From: Sporisorium sorghi
Lineage: Eukaryota > Basidiomycota > Ustilaginomycetes > Ustilaginales > Ustilaginaceae
Assembly (NCBI GenBank): GCA_023212695.1
Contig: JALCCG010000473.1
Location: 1-10,033, forward strand
Direction of reading: 5' to 3'
Length of the DNA stretch: 10,033 nt
A program made the translations under genes and the position numbers. Below the pieces are notes generated by a model. That model was not told the origin of the DNA and made no database searches. It saw nothing but the letters and a program-made list of their open reading frames with translations. The stretch's first letter is position 1, and every line of letters starts with the position of its first letter. Positions 1-7,374 of the stretch are shown piece after piece.

Positions 1-250
1 GTACCGTTGCAAATGCTGGTTGATGCTGTGCGATGTGCTGCGATGTGGTCGTCGTGCATGTCGAGATGGTCGAGTAGCAGCTGGATAGAGATGCGGATAC
101 TAACCTTGACAATATGATTCTTGACGGGTGTGGTGGTGTCGAAGATGATGACGAGCAAACCTCGAAATGGGATTACCGGCAGCAGAGCTTGCTGTTTCTC
201 ACTCGCTTGAACGGTGAGGTGCTTCCAGCTCTCAGCTCACACAGCTAACA
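1..250 (-). other. possible 5' leader of a divergent minus-strand gene
   Basis: No coding region is recognised here. Read on the minus strand, the stretch from about 180 down to 105 is pyrimidine/CA-rich like a fungal mRNA leader and ends in CAAG followed by GTTAGTATCC, a plausible splice donor (GTTAGT, plus positions 99-104). The leader holds the ten bases CCGTCAAGAA (plus positions 118-127). The same ten bases occur near the end of the presumed RPL32 leader exon (674-683), also shortly before a donor. On the plus strand the same place reads TACTAAC (98-104), a perfect branch-point word, so a plus-strand intron end is a competing reading. Either reading is inference without transcript data. 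Confidence 0.25.
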
Positions 251-600
251 TTCGCAATTGAAGCGCTCCCTCGTTGAGCTCGCTCGACCAGAGTCCAGCA
301 GCTGCTTCGAGTCGAGTGACTTGAGTTGCTGCCATTTTCATAATTCGAATCCAAAATTCAAATGGTGGGATGCTGATCATGTGATCTCGGCCGAGGTATG
401 CTCAGGCGAAACAGCAGAGGCCGCTCTAAGGCGCAACTGAGTGTTAGAAATTCGTCTTTTCGAAATCCAACTCGAGTCATAATTCGCACAGGGTTGGAGC
501 TCGAGTTTAGCATTCGAGAGTTCACAGCGACGCTGCTCACTGAGTGTTGCAAGTCAGGCAAGCCGAACAGCGTCTGCAACTGTCAGTCGAGCTGTGAGCC
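251..600 (+). promoter_or_regulatory. RPL32 upstream region, possibly a shared divergent promoter
   Basis: This stretch is non-coding as far as can be seen. It holds two copies of CATAATTCG (339-347 and 478-486) and the word GAATCCAAAATT (347-358), whose exact reverse complement lies upstream of TEF1 (4904-4915). GAGTCAT at 473-479 resembles a Gcn4/bZIP site lacking its first base. No convincing TATA box is visible. The transcription start is not fixed by sequence; I place it near 560-640 because the stretch from 600 to the donor at 686 has no ATG. The motifs are seen directly; their function is inferred. Confidence 0.4.
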
Positions 601-620
601 AGTCAGTCAGTCAGTCGGTC
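600..620 (+). repeat. AGTC tetranucleotide microsatellite in the RPL32 leader/promoter
   Basis: Four perfect tandem copies of AGTC (601-616) are followed by one variant, GGTC (617-620). The repeat lies about 65 bases before the presumed leader-intron donor, so it is either at the transcription start or inside the 5' UTR. The family CAGTCA word resembles part of the fission-yeast Homol-D box (CAGTCACA) of ribosomal protein promoters, but the match is partial and may be chance. Confidence 0.5.
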
Positions 621-685
621 ATCCCGCAATCTCGAGGCTGCTCACCATCATCTCGGATCACCACCATCCTCATCCGTCAAGAAAG

Positions 686-1563
686 GTAAGTCATGCCGCC
701 AATCTATCTCGACAGTCTTTCGCAATCCGTCAGCACGATACCACGCATCCGCCACCGCTTTCTAGCTACATCGTCGCATCAGCATCGCAGCACGGACTTG
801 AAAGCATCACAACGACGATCTGCACGCCCCGTCATGCTGTCCGATGATATCTACGCGATCCTCGACAGCATCGCATGCTCATAAGCCCGTTCGCAAAAGC
901 TTTCACAAGCTCTCGCATGATCGATGGCGCTGGCGGAAGCATAAGCCCGACGATTTATGGTTTTCATACCCGCCTAAGAGCTGCTCCTCCGCCATGGGAC
1001 AACACCCTCGTCGATTCCCGTTGCCAAGCAGCAGCAGCACAATGCACGCATACTGTTCCCAACGGCCATTGCGAATGTGAACGGGAAACGAATCGTCTTT
1101 GGATAGATGTTGCATATCGAAACAGCAGCGATGATCTGGAGGATTCGTGTTGTCGATCTCTTGACCGAGGCAGTTCACACTCAACTTTGGCAAGGATATC
1201 CGACAATAATGAGCGCTACGCTCGCAGCAGGCTAGTAGCAGAGGTGTACAAGTCATCCGATGACCTGCAGCATTACCCTTCACAGAACCAGATTCGCCAG
1301 CCTCGCAGTCGGATCTCGACACTGGCCGCAGCAACCGACAATCTACGATTTTGAGAACCGCAATCATTCGCAGCCATGCTCAGAGGCTCATGAAACCATC
1401 ATTCACCTTGGATCCGTTCGATCACCTCAGCATCGATTTGCTCCACCGACATCCTGCAGTTGGGCGAGATTGCGAAAGACTCTCGACACACTACCGCCGC
1501 CCTGCCCTTCTCAACTTGTACTGACGTTCCAGCGTGCTGTCTCTCTGCTCGCGTCGACCTCAG
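686..1563 (+). other. probable 5'-leader intron of RPL32 (878 nt)
   Basis: A strong donor, GAAAG/GTAAGT, sits at 686. A branch word CTGAC (1521-1525) is followed by a pyrimidine-rich tract and the acceptor ACCTCAG ending at 1563, nine bases before the RPL32 ATG. Splicing gives a leader ending AAG-ATCGTCAAG-ATGG. A long intron just before or after the start codon is common in fungal ribosomal protein genes. An earlier AG at 1531-1532 lies only 7-8 bases past the branch A, which is probably too close. I saw no protein-like frame inside. I looked for a box C/D snoRNA, but no TGATGA/CTGA pair could be supported. The intron fills the long gap before the coding exon. Confidence 0.6.
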
Positions 1564-1572
1564 ATCGTCAAG

Positions 1573-1965
1573 ATGGCTGCCACTTCCATCCCCATCGTCA
1601 AGAAGCGCACCAAGGCCTTCAAGCGCCACCACTCGGACCGATACCACCGTGTCGGCGAGTCGTGGCGCAAGCCCAAGGGTATCGACAGTGCTGTGCGTCG
1701 TCGCTTCCGCAGCACCGTCCGCATGCCCAAGATCGGTTACGGTTCCAACAAGAAGACCCGCCACCTCATGCCCAACGGCTACCGCCGCCTTGTGGTCTCC
1801 AACGTCCGTGACGTGGAGCTCCTCCTCATGCACAACGGTGTCTACGCCGCCGAGATCGCCCACAACGTCTCGTCCAAGAAGCGCATCGACATCCTCGAGA
1901 AGGCCAAGGCCCTCGGCGTCAAGGTCACCAACGCCAACGCCCGTGTCCGTGCTCAGGAGGCATAA
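1573..1965 (+). CDS. RPL32: 60S ribosomal protein eL32
   Basis: The product is a 130-residue protein of the large cytosolic ribosomal subunit and belongs to the eL32 family, whose usual fungal length is about 130. The family is recognised from the basic N-terminus (residues 9-20), [18 protein letters not shown] (21-38), the Arg-rich VRRRFR (41-46), [14 protein letters not shown] (51-64), [11 protein letters not shown] (94-104) and VTNANARVR (118-126). These are hallmark blocks of eL32, which binds 25S rRNA on the solvent side of the subunit. The start is the ATG in context AAGATGG, nine bases after the predicted acceptor. The coding exon has no intron. Codons strongly favour C-ending forms and AAG, as expected for a highly expressed gene. 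The frame stays open upstream through a predicted splice junction (see findings), but conservation argues for Met at 1573. Identification is secure; the leader structure is inferred. Confidence 0.97.
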   Translation: MAATSIPIVKKRTKAFKRHHSDRYHRVGESWRKPKGIDSAVRRRFRSTVRMPKIGYGSNKKTRHLMPNGYRRLVVSNVRDVELLLMHNGVYAAEIAHNVSSKKRIDILEKAKALGVKVTNANARVRAQEA

Positions 1966-2645
1966 ACGTCTTTTCCCCGATCATTGGATCCGTAGTCACG
2001 TCTTACCCAGCCGTTGGTGAGCTAGACACAAGCTCGTCCAACACCGTGATGTCCCCGTCCGCCACTCGCTCGCATCTTCATGTACAATCACCACATCGCA
2101 CACATTCTGCGGGGTTCTTGGTTGATCCTCGTGCAAAATATCAATCGCCCCCCTAGCGCGGGCCCGATCGAACGAATCTTTCGCAGCGTCCTGTGTGCTC
2201 TTCTCTTGTCGTGGTGTCACAGTGCGGATGCAGTATGTCTTGAAGTGTTGATAATGCGGAGAGCAAGAGACCTCGGCGTGCCTTCAGCTCGCCACGATCC
2301 GCAGATTATTTTTTTGGCTGTGTTAGAGCGTAGCCTGATGCTCAACTTCCGAAAGCCGATACAGTAAGCGCGTTTCGTTTGGAGCTGAGCGTGTGTCTGT
2401 CCGTGAGTGCGGGCCAGGGTCCTTTCCGCATCACCACAAACACCTTCCGCCGAGATGAGACGCTCGCACCATCATCAAGCGTAACACACGACACGGTTGA
2501 TCGCAAAAGGTCGTACAGCAGCAAGGGACGCTTGTAGCCTACTTTGAGGGTCACAGACCAGATCGATGTGCTTTCTCCGGTCGACATCACGAACGTCTAG
2601 CATCGCCTACCAAGCACAAGCCAAGCAGCTAGCATCAAATCAGCC
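1966..2645. other. intergenic: RPL32 3' region and TAF7 promoter/leader
   Basis: About 680 bases lie between the RPL32 stop and the TAF7 start. The first part should hold the RPL32 3' UTR and polyadenylation region; no canonical AATAAA is seen. The part nearest TAF7 (about 2590-2645) is CA-rich with CAAGCAC/CAAGCAG words, as in a fungal leader. A short T-run (2308-2315) is present. A minus-strand frame with an ATG at 2587 running to 2342 (about 81 codons) is open, but I cannot match it to any family and do not annotate it. No tRNA or other RNA gene was recognised. Confidence 0.6.
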
Positions 2646-4454
2646 ATGAGCGAAGCAAGCGGATCCGCATCTCCAGCTCTCGATGCTTCGGCGGCAGAGG
2701 GTGGTCCCGGGGGATCGAGGCCGAAGCGCGCCGTTCGACCAACAGCAAAAGCACTATTGGCCCGGGAACAGTCGCCAGAGGGATGGGAGCATGGAGGTTC
2801 CCGCAGATCGCAGCCCTCGCGGCCGATCCGTACAGCGTCAGGAGCTCGTCCGCAGATCAAGCTCAAGATGAAGGCGTCCGGAGGCGGTACTGCAGCAGGA
2901 GCTGGACAAGGGTTCAAGACACAAGCCTACATGCAGAGCTACGATCGCGAGCTCGATTCGGAAGACGACGAAACCGGTCAAGGACTTGCCTTTGAAGAGC
3001 AGCTCATCTTCCGCATGCCCGAGGGTCCCGAATGCGACAAGCTCAGGGATAGCATCCAAAAACGGCAGCTCGGCGACGATGTCTGGTTCAAGTTCAAAGA
3101 CTCGAGGCGAGCTGTGGTGCACGTGGGCGACTCGCTCTTTTCTGCAAAGCTGGTCGATCTGCCCACCATCACCGAGTCTCACAAGACTCTGGACAATCGT
3201 CAGTTCTTCAAGGTTGCCGACATTGCACAGATGCTCGTTGTTGAGGGCAAGATTGCGGATGAATCTCAAGCCTCGTCGAGCGGCAATGGCAAGGCTTTCA
3301 ACATTGACGACTTTGTCTATCCTCACGGCATCACGCCTCCCATGCAGTGGGCAAGAAAGCGACGCTTCCGCAAACGTGCCGCTCGTCGAGCCATCGAGAC
3401 GGTGGAAAAGGAAGTGGAACGACTGCTCAAGGCTGACAAGAAGGCGGAGCAGGTCGAATACGAGATGATCGATGCAGCGGAAGAGGGTGGATCCGAGGAC
3501 GACGAGGATGACCAACGAGGCGGTACGGCTCGACGTGGTCCCTCCTCGCCCGGCGGGTCGCACGCCGAGACACCTATGCCTGATGGCTCCGACGCCGGGT
3601 CGCAAGATGAAGATCTGGATGATGGCGACGAGGATGGAGAGGGTTCCGCGCATCGTCATCGCGCCGATATAGACGAGGACGGAGGGGAACGCGGCTACGA
3701 CGAGGATCCCGACGACGACGACGTGGACGAGGACCTTGCAGCTGAGCTTGACGCCGCGCTCGAAGAGGAAGAAGACGACGATGACGAGTCAGCGCGTGGC
3801 GCCGGCAGCGAGGCACAGAGCCGCGCCAGCGACCAAGAAGATCTTTGGGACGACGATGACGATGACGATGCGGACGATGGCGGCGAAGAGGAGGAGGAAG
3901 AGGAAGATGAGAATGACGAGGAGAAGGAGCAGCGTGTTCGAGAAGCACAGCTGGAAGCGGAATGCCGCGAGCTCGAGACGCTCGTCCGCAGGAAGCAAGC
4001 CGATGTCGACGGTACCATGAACCTCATCATCAAGAACCGTCACCAGCAGGCGCTCCGCAAGCTTACAACGGAGCGTGATCTGAAGCGCAACCAGCTGTCC
4101 GACCTCAAACAGACTCGCAAGGAGCGTAAGGAGGCTATCCAAGCCGCAGAGGAAGCGGAAGCAGCCGAGAATGCCGCAGCCTCGTCCAACGCGGATCGTG
4201 CGTCTGACGCTACGCCTTTCCGAGTCGATGATGCACAGCAAGGTGTTGCTGCCTCTGCGAGTACGAGCATGGTGGTGGGTGATGATTCTGCATCACAGCA
4301 TCGAGGCATGCCGCCTCCAGCTCTTCCAGCTAGTAGGAACGTTTTGCAACCCTCGTCATCTGCTGCAAGAGTTGAGGGCGGCCAGACGAACGCACAAAAT
4401 GATCCCGGCGACAGTGATCTTTGGGATGACGACGACGACGGCAACGGAGAATGA
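2646..4454 (+). CDS. TAF7: TFIID subunit TAF7 (TAFII55 family)
   Basis: The product is a 602-residue, intron-free protein. Residues about 117-274 form the TAFII55 N-terminal domain: EEQLIFRMPEGPE (117-129), VVHVGDSLFSAKLVDLPTI (157-175), ESHKTLDNRQFFKVADIAQML (within 177-197) and the diagnostic HGITPPMQWARKRRFRK (227-243). In the family this domain binds TAF1 within TFIID, the nuclear complex that starts RNA polymerase II transcription. A glycine/serine-containing insert (about 204-218) interrupts the domain. Residues 1-90 are low-complexity and basic. About 273-428 is a long Asp/Glu tract. About 425-512 is a Lys/Glu/Ala-rich predicted coiled coil (EQRVREAQLEAECRELE, then a basic stretch), as in Taf7 C-terminal halves. 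The word DLWDDDDD occurs at 399-406 and again at 591-598, close to the C-terminus. The start at 2646 is the first ATG of the frame. Codon bias is weaker than in its neighbours. Length is near that of yeast Taf7. Confidence 0.93.
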   Translation: MSEASGSASPALDASAAEGGPGGSRPKRAVRPTAKALLAREQSPEGWEHGGSRRSQPSRPIRTASGARPQIKLKMKASGGGTAAGAGQGFKTQAYMQSYDRELDSEDDETGQGLAFEEQLIFRMPEGPECDKLRDSIQKRQLGDDVWFKFKDSRRAVVHVGDSLFSAKLVDLPTITESHKTLDNRQFFKVADIAQMLVVEGKIADESQASSSGNGKAFNIDDFVYPHGITPPMQWARKRRFRKRAARRAIETVEKEVERLLKADKKAEQVEYEMIDAAEEGGSEDDEDDQRGGTARRGPSSPGGSHAETPMPDGSDAGSQDEDLDDGDEDGEGSAHRHRADIDEDGGERGYDEDPDDDDVDEDLAAELDAALEEEEDDDDESARGAGSEAQSRASDQEDLWDDDDDDDADDGGEEEEEEEDENDEEKEQRVREAQLEAECRELETLVRRKQADVDGTMNLIIKNRHQQALRKLTTERDLKRNQLSDLKQTRKERKEAIQAAEEAEAAENAAASSNADRASDATPFRVDDAQQGVAASASTSMVVGDDSASQHRGMPPPALPASRNVLQPSSSAARVEGGQTNAQNDPGDSDLWDDDDDGNGE

Positions 4455-4746
4455 AGTAGCCTTCAGCTTCCATCAACACGTCCTCCACGGCCGCGCTTGA
4501 CTCAACACCACATGTATTTGTACCGACCATCAGAGCATCGGAAGTGATGACTTCAAACCACGGCCTCGCCGCAGACTAACTCGCGCGTACTGTATTGAAA
4601 CGAACTCGAGACGCCCGCTTGGACGACCTCGTCGAAGACTTGGAGGGTTGAGCGCTTTGCTTGAATCATTTTTCAGTGAGGCCGTCACATCCAAACGCAT
4701 CGTCTCGAGTGAGGAACGCAGTAGATCGGGATGCACTTCGCCGATC

Positions 4747-4762
4747 AGTCAGCGAGCTGACT
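4747..4762. repeat. 16-bp palindrome, bZIP-like
   Basis: Seven-base arms AGTCAGC and GCTGACT flank a two-base centre, GA. The right arm runs into TGACTC (4758-4763), the half-site recognised by Gcn4-type bZIP factors. It lies just over 1 kb upstream of the TEF1 start and about 300 bases beyond the TAF7 stop, so it could serve either as a distal promoter element or have no role. Confidence 0.5.
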
Positions 4763-4789
4763 CGCAGACTGCCGTTCTGCATTCAAATT

Positions 4790-4817
4790 TTCAAGAAGAT
4801 CTCGAATTCTTCTTGAA
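4790..4817. repeat. 10-bp inverted repeat with heat-shock-element-like units
   Basis: The arms TTCAAGAAGA (4790-4799) and TCTTCTTGAA (4808-4817) are perfect reverse complements around an eight-base centre. Each arm contains TTCnnGAA, and the two units begin exactly 20 bases apart (4790 and 4810), in phase with the 5-bp spacing of heat-shock factor sites, though the two middle units are degenerate. Known heat-shock elements are alternating nGAAn/nTTCn units; that this one is used is inference. Confidence 0.45.
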
Positions 4818-4993
4818 TTCAAATCGAGTGACAGCAAATTGCAGGTTTGTATTCGGACTCTACAGAATCAATTCAAGCGTTGCCATCCTCGAAGCCTCGC
4901 CTAAATTTTGGATTCACAAGTCGCTCACAGTGGCAAACTGCCTCACCGCCTCACTTTCTCACTGTCCAGGTCTTTGCCGCAGTCACTTCTTCC

Positions 4994-5014
4994 TTTTTTT
5001 TTACGAAAAAAAAA
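4994..5014. repeat. T9-ACG-A9 inverted homopolymer tract
   Basis: Nine T (4994-5002), ACG, then nine A (5006-5014) form a self-complementary element. It can be a nucleosome-excluding poly(dA:dT) element on both strands, or, if transcribed, a weak hairpin. It sits about 780 bases upstream of the TEF1 start in otherwise mixed sequence. Confidence 0.6.
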
Positions 5015-5639
5015 GCTGCGCCCGTGCGCTCTCCTCCTTCGCCCCTCCTCAGTGCTGCAAAGATGTGATCTTAGAGAGGCAGAGCAGACACCGCTGCGCG
5101 CCACTCTCAAGGAAGATCGACAGCCGGCACCTCGAAGTTCTAGAATCCTGGAGCGGATCGACGTCAGGACCTGTCGATCAGCTATCAAAGACTGCAGACA
5201 GACTCATACGAAGGAAGAGGAACGTGCGCGTTCAAGGCAATGGATGGCTGTGGCCTTTCGACCGTTCTCTAGCCAAAAGACGCGGCTTCATCTCGAATTT
5301 TGGGTCGTGGGAACCGACCGACCATTCAGTGACGCTGTGACTTGTGGAATGTAGCTCTCAGCTTGGGCCCGCGCTCAAACGATCGTGCGCAAATGGAGTT
5401 CGAAAATGAATACAAAATGCAAGGATGCGAGACCAAGTGAATACATCGTATCAATTGTGGTTTTTCCAACTTGTATGCAGTCTGCATTACAGTCTATTGA
5501 TTCTCAAATCACAAAGTGCCAAAAAAAGCCCTTCCGCGCCCTTCCTCTACGAGAAAATCAGCCAATGAGGCGCGAGAGCTTGAGGCGCAAGAAAATTTTT
5601 CTCAGCTTGTGCGCAGCAGAGTCGTCGAATTTTCACCTC

Positions 5640-5789
5640 GTTTGCCCCCCTCTTTTTCGCCCTTGTGCCACGTCCAGCGGCGTGTGAGCCAGCAAGGTCG
5701 ATTGAATAAAGGGCGATAGCTTTCGTCGCTATCTCTTCTTTCTTCCCCCATACATCGTATCATACCAAAACACAAAAACATCATCCAAA
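5640..5789 (+). promoter_or_regulatory. TEF1 core promoter and 5' leader
   Basis: The order fits a strong fungal promoter: a pyrimidine tract (about 5644-5663), a TATA-like GAATAAAG (5704-5711), a short inverted repeat GATAGC/GCTATC (5715-5720 and 5728-5733), a second pyrimidine-rich tract (about 5730-5750) where transcription probably starts, and an A/C-rich leader ending in ATCCAAAATGG with A at -3. The leader is ATG-free from about 5756. The EF-1-alpha promoter is known in smut fungi as strong and constitutive. The exact start site is not visible. Confidence 0.55.
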
Positions 5790-7374
5790 ATGGGTAAAGA
5801 GAAAGCTCACGTAGGTATCAACACCAGCACACCACCGCCATGATCGTCCTTGCAGCTGCATCACCTCGCTTGTCGTGCGCGTCGTCGTCATCGACACGCT
5901 CGCGGTGGCGGGCCCCGATACCTGCCAGGCTCAAGGCCAAAATTCCCCTCCATTTCTTCCCGATGCAGCTTCTGACTCTCTCTCCTGCTCGTCTCTGTGT
6001 CCCCCATCTAAATCAATACAGGTTAACGTTGTCGTCATCGGACACGTCGACTCCGGTAAGTCGACCACCACCGGTCACCTGATCTACAAGTGCGGTGGTA
6101 TCGACAAGCGTACCGTCGAGAAGTTCGAGAAGGAGGCCGCCGAGCTCGGCAAGGGTTCCTTCAAGTACGCCTGGGTTCTTGACAAGCTCAAGGCCGAGCG
6201 CGAGCGTGGTATCACCATCGACATCGCCCTCTGGAAGTTCGAGACCCCCAAGTACATGGTCACCGTCATCGACGCCCCTGGTCACCGTGACTTTATCAAG
6301 AACATGATCACCGGTACCTCGCAGGCCGACTGCGCCATTCTCATCATCGCCGGTGGTACTGGTGAGTTCGAGGCTGGTATCTCCAAGGACGGCCAGACCC
6401 GTGAGCACGCCCTCCTCTCGTTCACCCTCGGTGTGCGTCAGCTCATCGTCGCCGTCAACAAGATGGACACCACCAAGTACTCCGAGGACCGCTTCAACGA
6501 GATCGTCAAGGAGACCTCCAACTTCATCAAGAAGGTCGGCTACAACCCCAAGACCGTCGCCTTTGTCCCCATCTCCGGCTGGCACGGCGACAACATGATC
6601 GAGCCCACCAAGGAGATGCCCTGGTACAAGGGTTGGGAGAAGGAGACCAAGGCCGGCAAGGTCACTGGTAAGACCCTCCTCGACGCCATCGACGCCATCG
6701 AGCCCCCCTCGCGTCCCACCGACAAGCCCCTCCGTCTCCCCCTCCAGGACGTCTACAAGATCGGCGGTATCGGAACCGTGCCCGTCGGCCGTGTCGAGAC
6801 CGGTATCATCAAGGGTGGCATGGTCGTCACCTTCGCCCCCTCGAACGTCACCACCGAGGTCAAGTCCGTCGAGATGCACCACGAGACCCTCGCCGAGGGC
6901 CTGCCCGGTGACAACGTCGGATTCAACGTCAAGAACGTCTCCGTCAAGGACATCCGCCGTGGCAACGTCTGCTCCGACTCCAAGAACGACCCCGCTCAGG
7001 AGACCGAGTCCTTCATCGCCCAGGTCATCGTCATGAACCACCCCGGTCAGATCGGCAACGGCTACGCCCCCGTCCTCGACTGCCACACCGCCCACATCGC
7101 CTGCAAGTTCGCCGAGATCACCGAGAAGATCGACCGCCGCACCGGCAAGTCTATCGAGAACAACCCCAAGTTCATCAAGTCCGGTGACGCTGCTCTCGTC
7201 AAGATGATCCCCACCAAGCCCATGTGCGTCGAGTCCTTCTCCAAGTACCCCCCTCTCGGCCGCTTCGCCGTCCGCGACATGCGTCAGACCGTCGCTGTGG
7301 GTGTCATCAAGGAGACCACTGCCAGCACAGCTAAGGGCGGTAAGGTTACCAAGTCAGCTCAGAAATCGAAATAA
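5790..7374 (+). CDS. TEF1: translation elongation factor 1-alpha (eEF1A), two exons
   Basis: The product delivers aminoacyl-tRNA to the ribosomal A site as a GTP complex in the cytosol. Exon 1 (5790-5810) encodes MGKEKAH and exon 2 (6022-7374) the rest, giving 457 residues, the normal fungal length. GTPase motifs are intact at the expected residues: GHVDSGKS (14-21), DAPGH (91-95), NKMD (153-156) and SGW (192-194). Domains II and III follow (about 240-330 and 335-440), with a Lys-rich tail. The start is fixed by the conserved [14 protein letters not shown], which is obtained only when the intron is removed. Codon use is extremely C-biased (GTC, ATC, CTC, AAG, TAC), more than in TAF7, matching very high expression. 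No damage is seen. Identification is secure. Confidence 0.98.
5811..6021 (+). other. TEF1 intron 1 (211 nt)
   Basis: The donor GTAGGT follows codon 7 (CAC), and the acceptor AATACAG ends at 6021, before GTT AAC GTT. A branch candidate CTGAC lies at 5972-5976 in a pyrimidine-rich tract, and a closer alternative CTAAAT at 6008-6013. Removal restores the invariant [15 protein letters not shown] second GT four bases downstream (5815, GTATCA) would give an immediate stop if used, because the reading becomes GTA GGT TAA. Confidence 0.92.

Larger units (their letters stand above)
4455..5639. promoter_or_regulatory. intergenic: TAF7 3' region and distal TEF1 upstream region
   Basis: No gene is supported in this stretch of nearly 1.2 kb; a plus-strand open frame across about 4648-5340 lacks a family match and has no ATG at its start. 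Notable content: a 16-base palindrome AGTCAGC-GA-GCTGACT (4747-4762); a 10-bp inverted repeat with heat-shock-element-like TTCnnGAA units (4790-4817); AATTTTGGATTC (4904-4915), the reverse complement of a word upstream of RPL32; T9-ACG-A9 (4994-5014); GAATTTTGG (5295-5303); TGTGACTT (5336-5343), one base off a Homol-D box; and GAAAATTTTTC (5591-5601), which resembles the RRPE element of ribosome-biogenesis genes. All are seen in the sequence; regulatory roles are inferred. Confidence 0.5.

Noticed and set aside
842..1262. CGATGAT/CGATGAC words resembling snoRNA box C
   Set aside because: None matches RTGATGA fully and no suitably placed CTGA box D with flanking complementarity was found.
875..1367. 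Overlapping open frames of about 155 codons on both strands inside the RPL32 leader intron
   Set aside because: Neither has recognisable motifs or a codon bias like the neighbours, and both fall within a well-marked intron.
1411..1428. CCGTTCGATCACC resembling a tRNA B box
   Set aside because: There is no A box at the right distance and no foldable acceptor stem.
2342..2587. Minus-strand open frame of about 81 codons in the TAF7 promoter
   Set aside because: Codons look plausible, but there is no family match, and the ATG lies only 59 bases from the TAF7 ATG on the opposite strand. Too little support for a gene call; conservation in relatives could revive it.
2838..3659. 273-codon open frame antisense to TAF7
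   Set aside because: It overlaps the conserved TAFII55 domain on the other strand, has no recognisable family, and is best explained as a shadow.
4648..5340. Plus-strand open frame of about 230 codons upstream of TEF1
   Set aside because: It begins at TTG, crosses the palindromes and the T9/A9 tract, and has no domain-like sequence. It is more likely promoter sequence.
6013..7095. 360-codon open frame antisense to TEF1
   Set aside because: It mirrors the extreme C-ending codon bias of TEF1; its product is a low-complexity Gly/Val/Asp/Leu sequence without domains. It is a shadow of the real gene.
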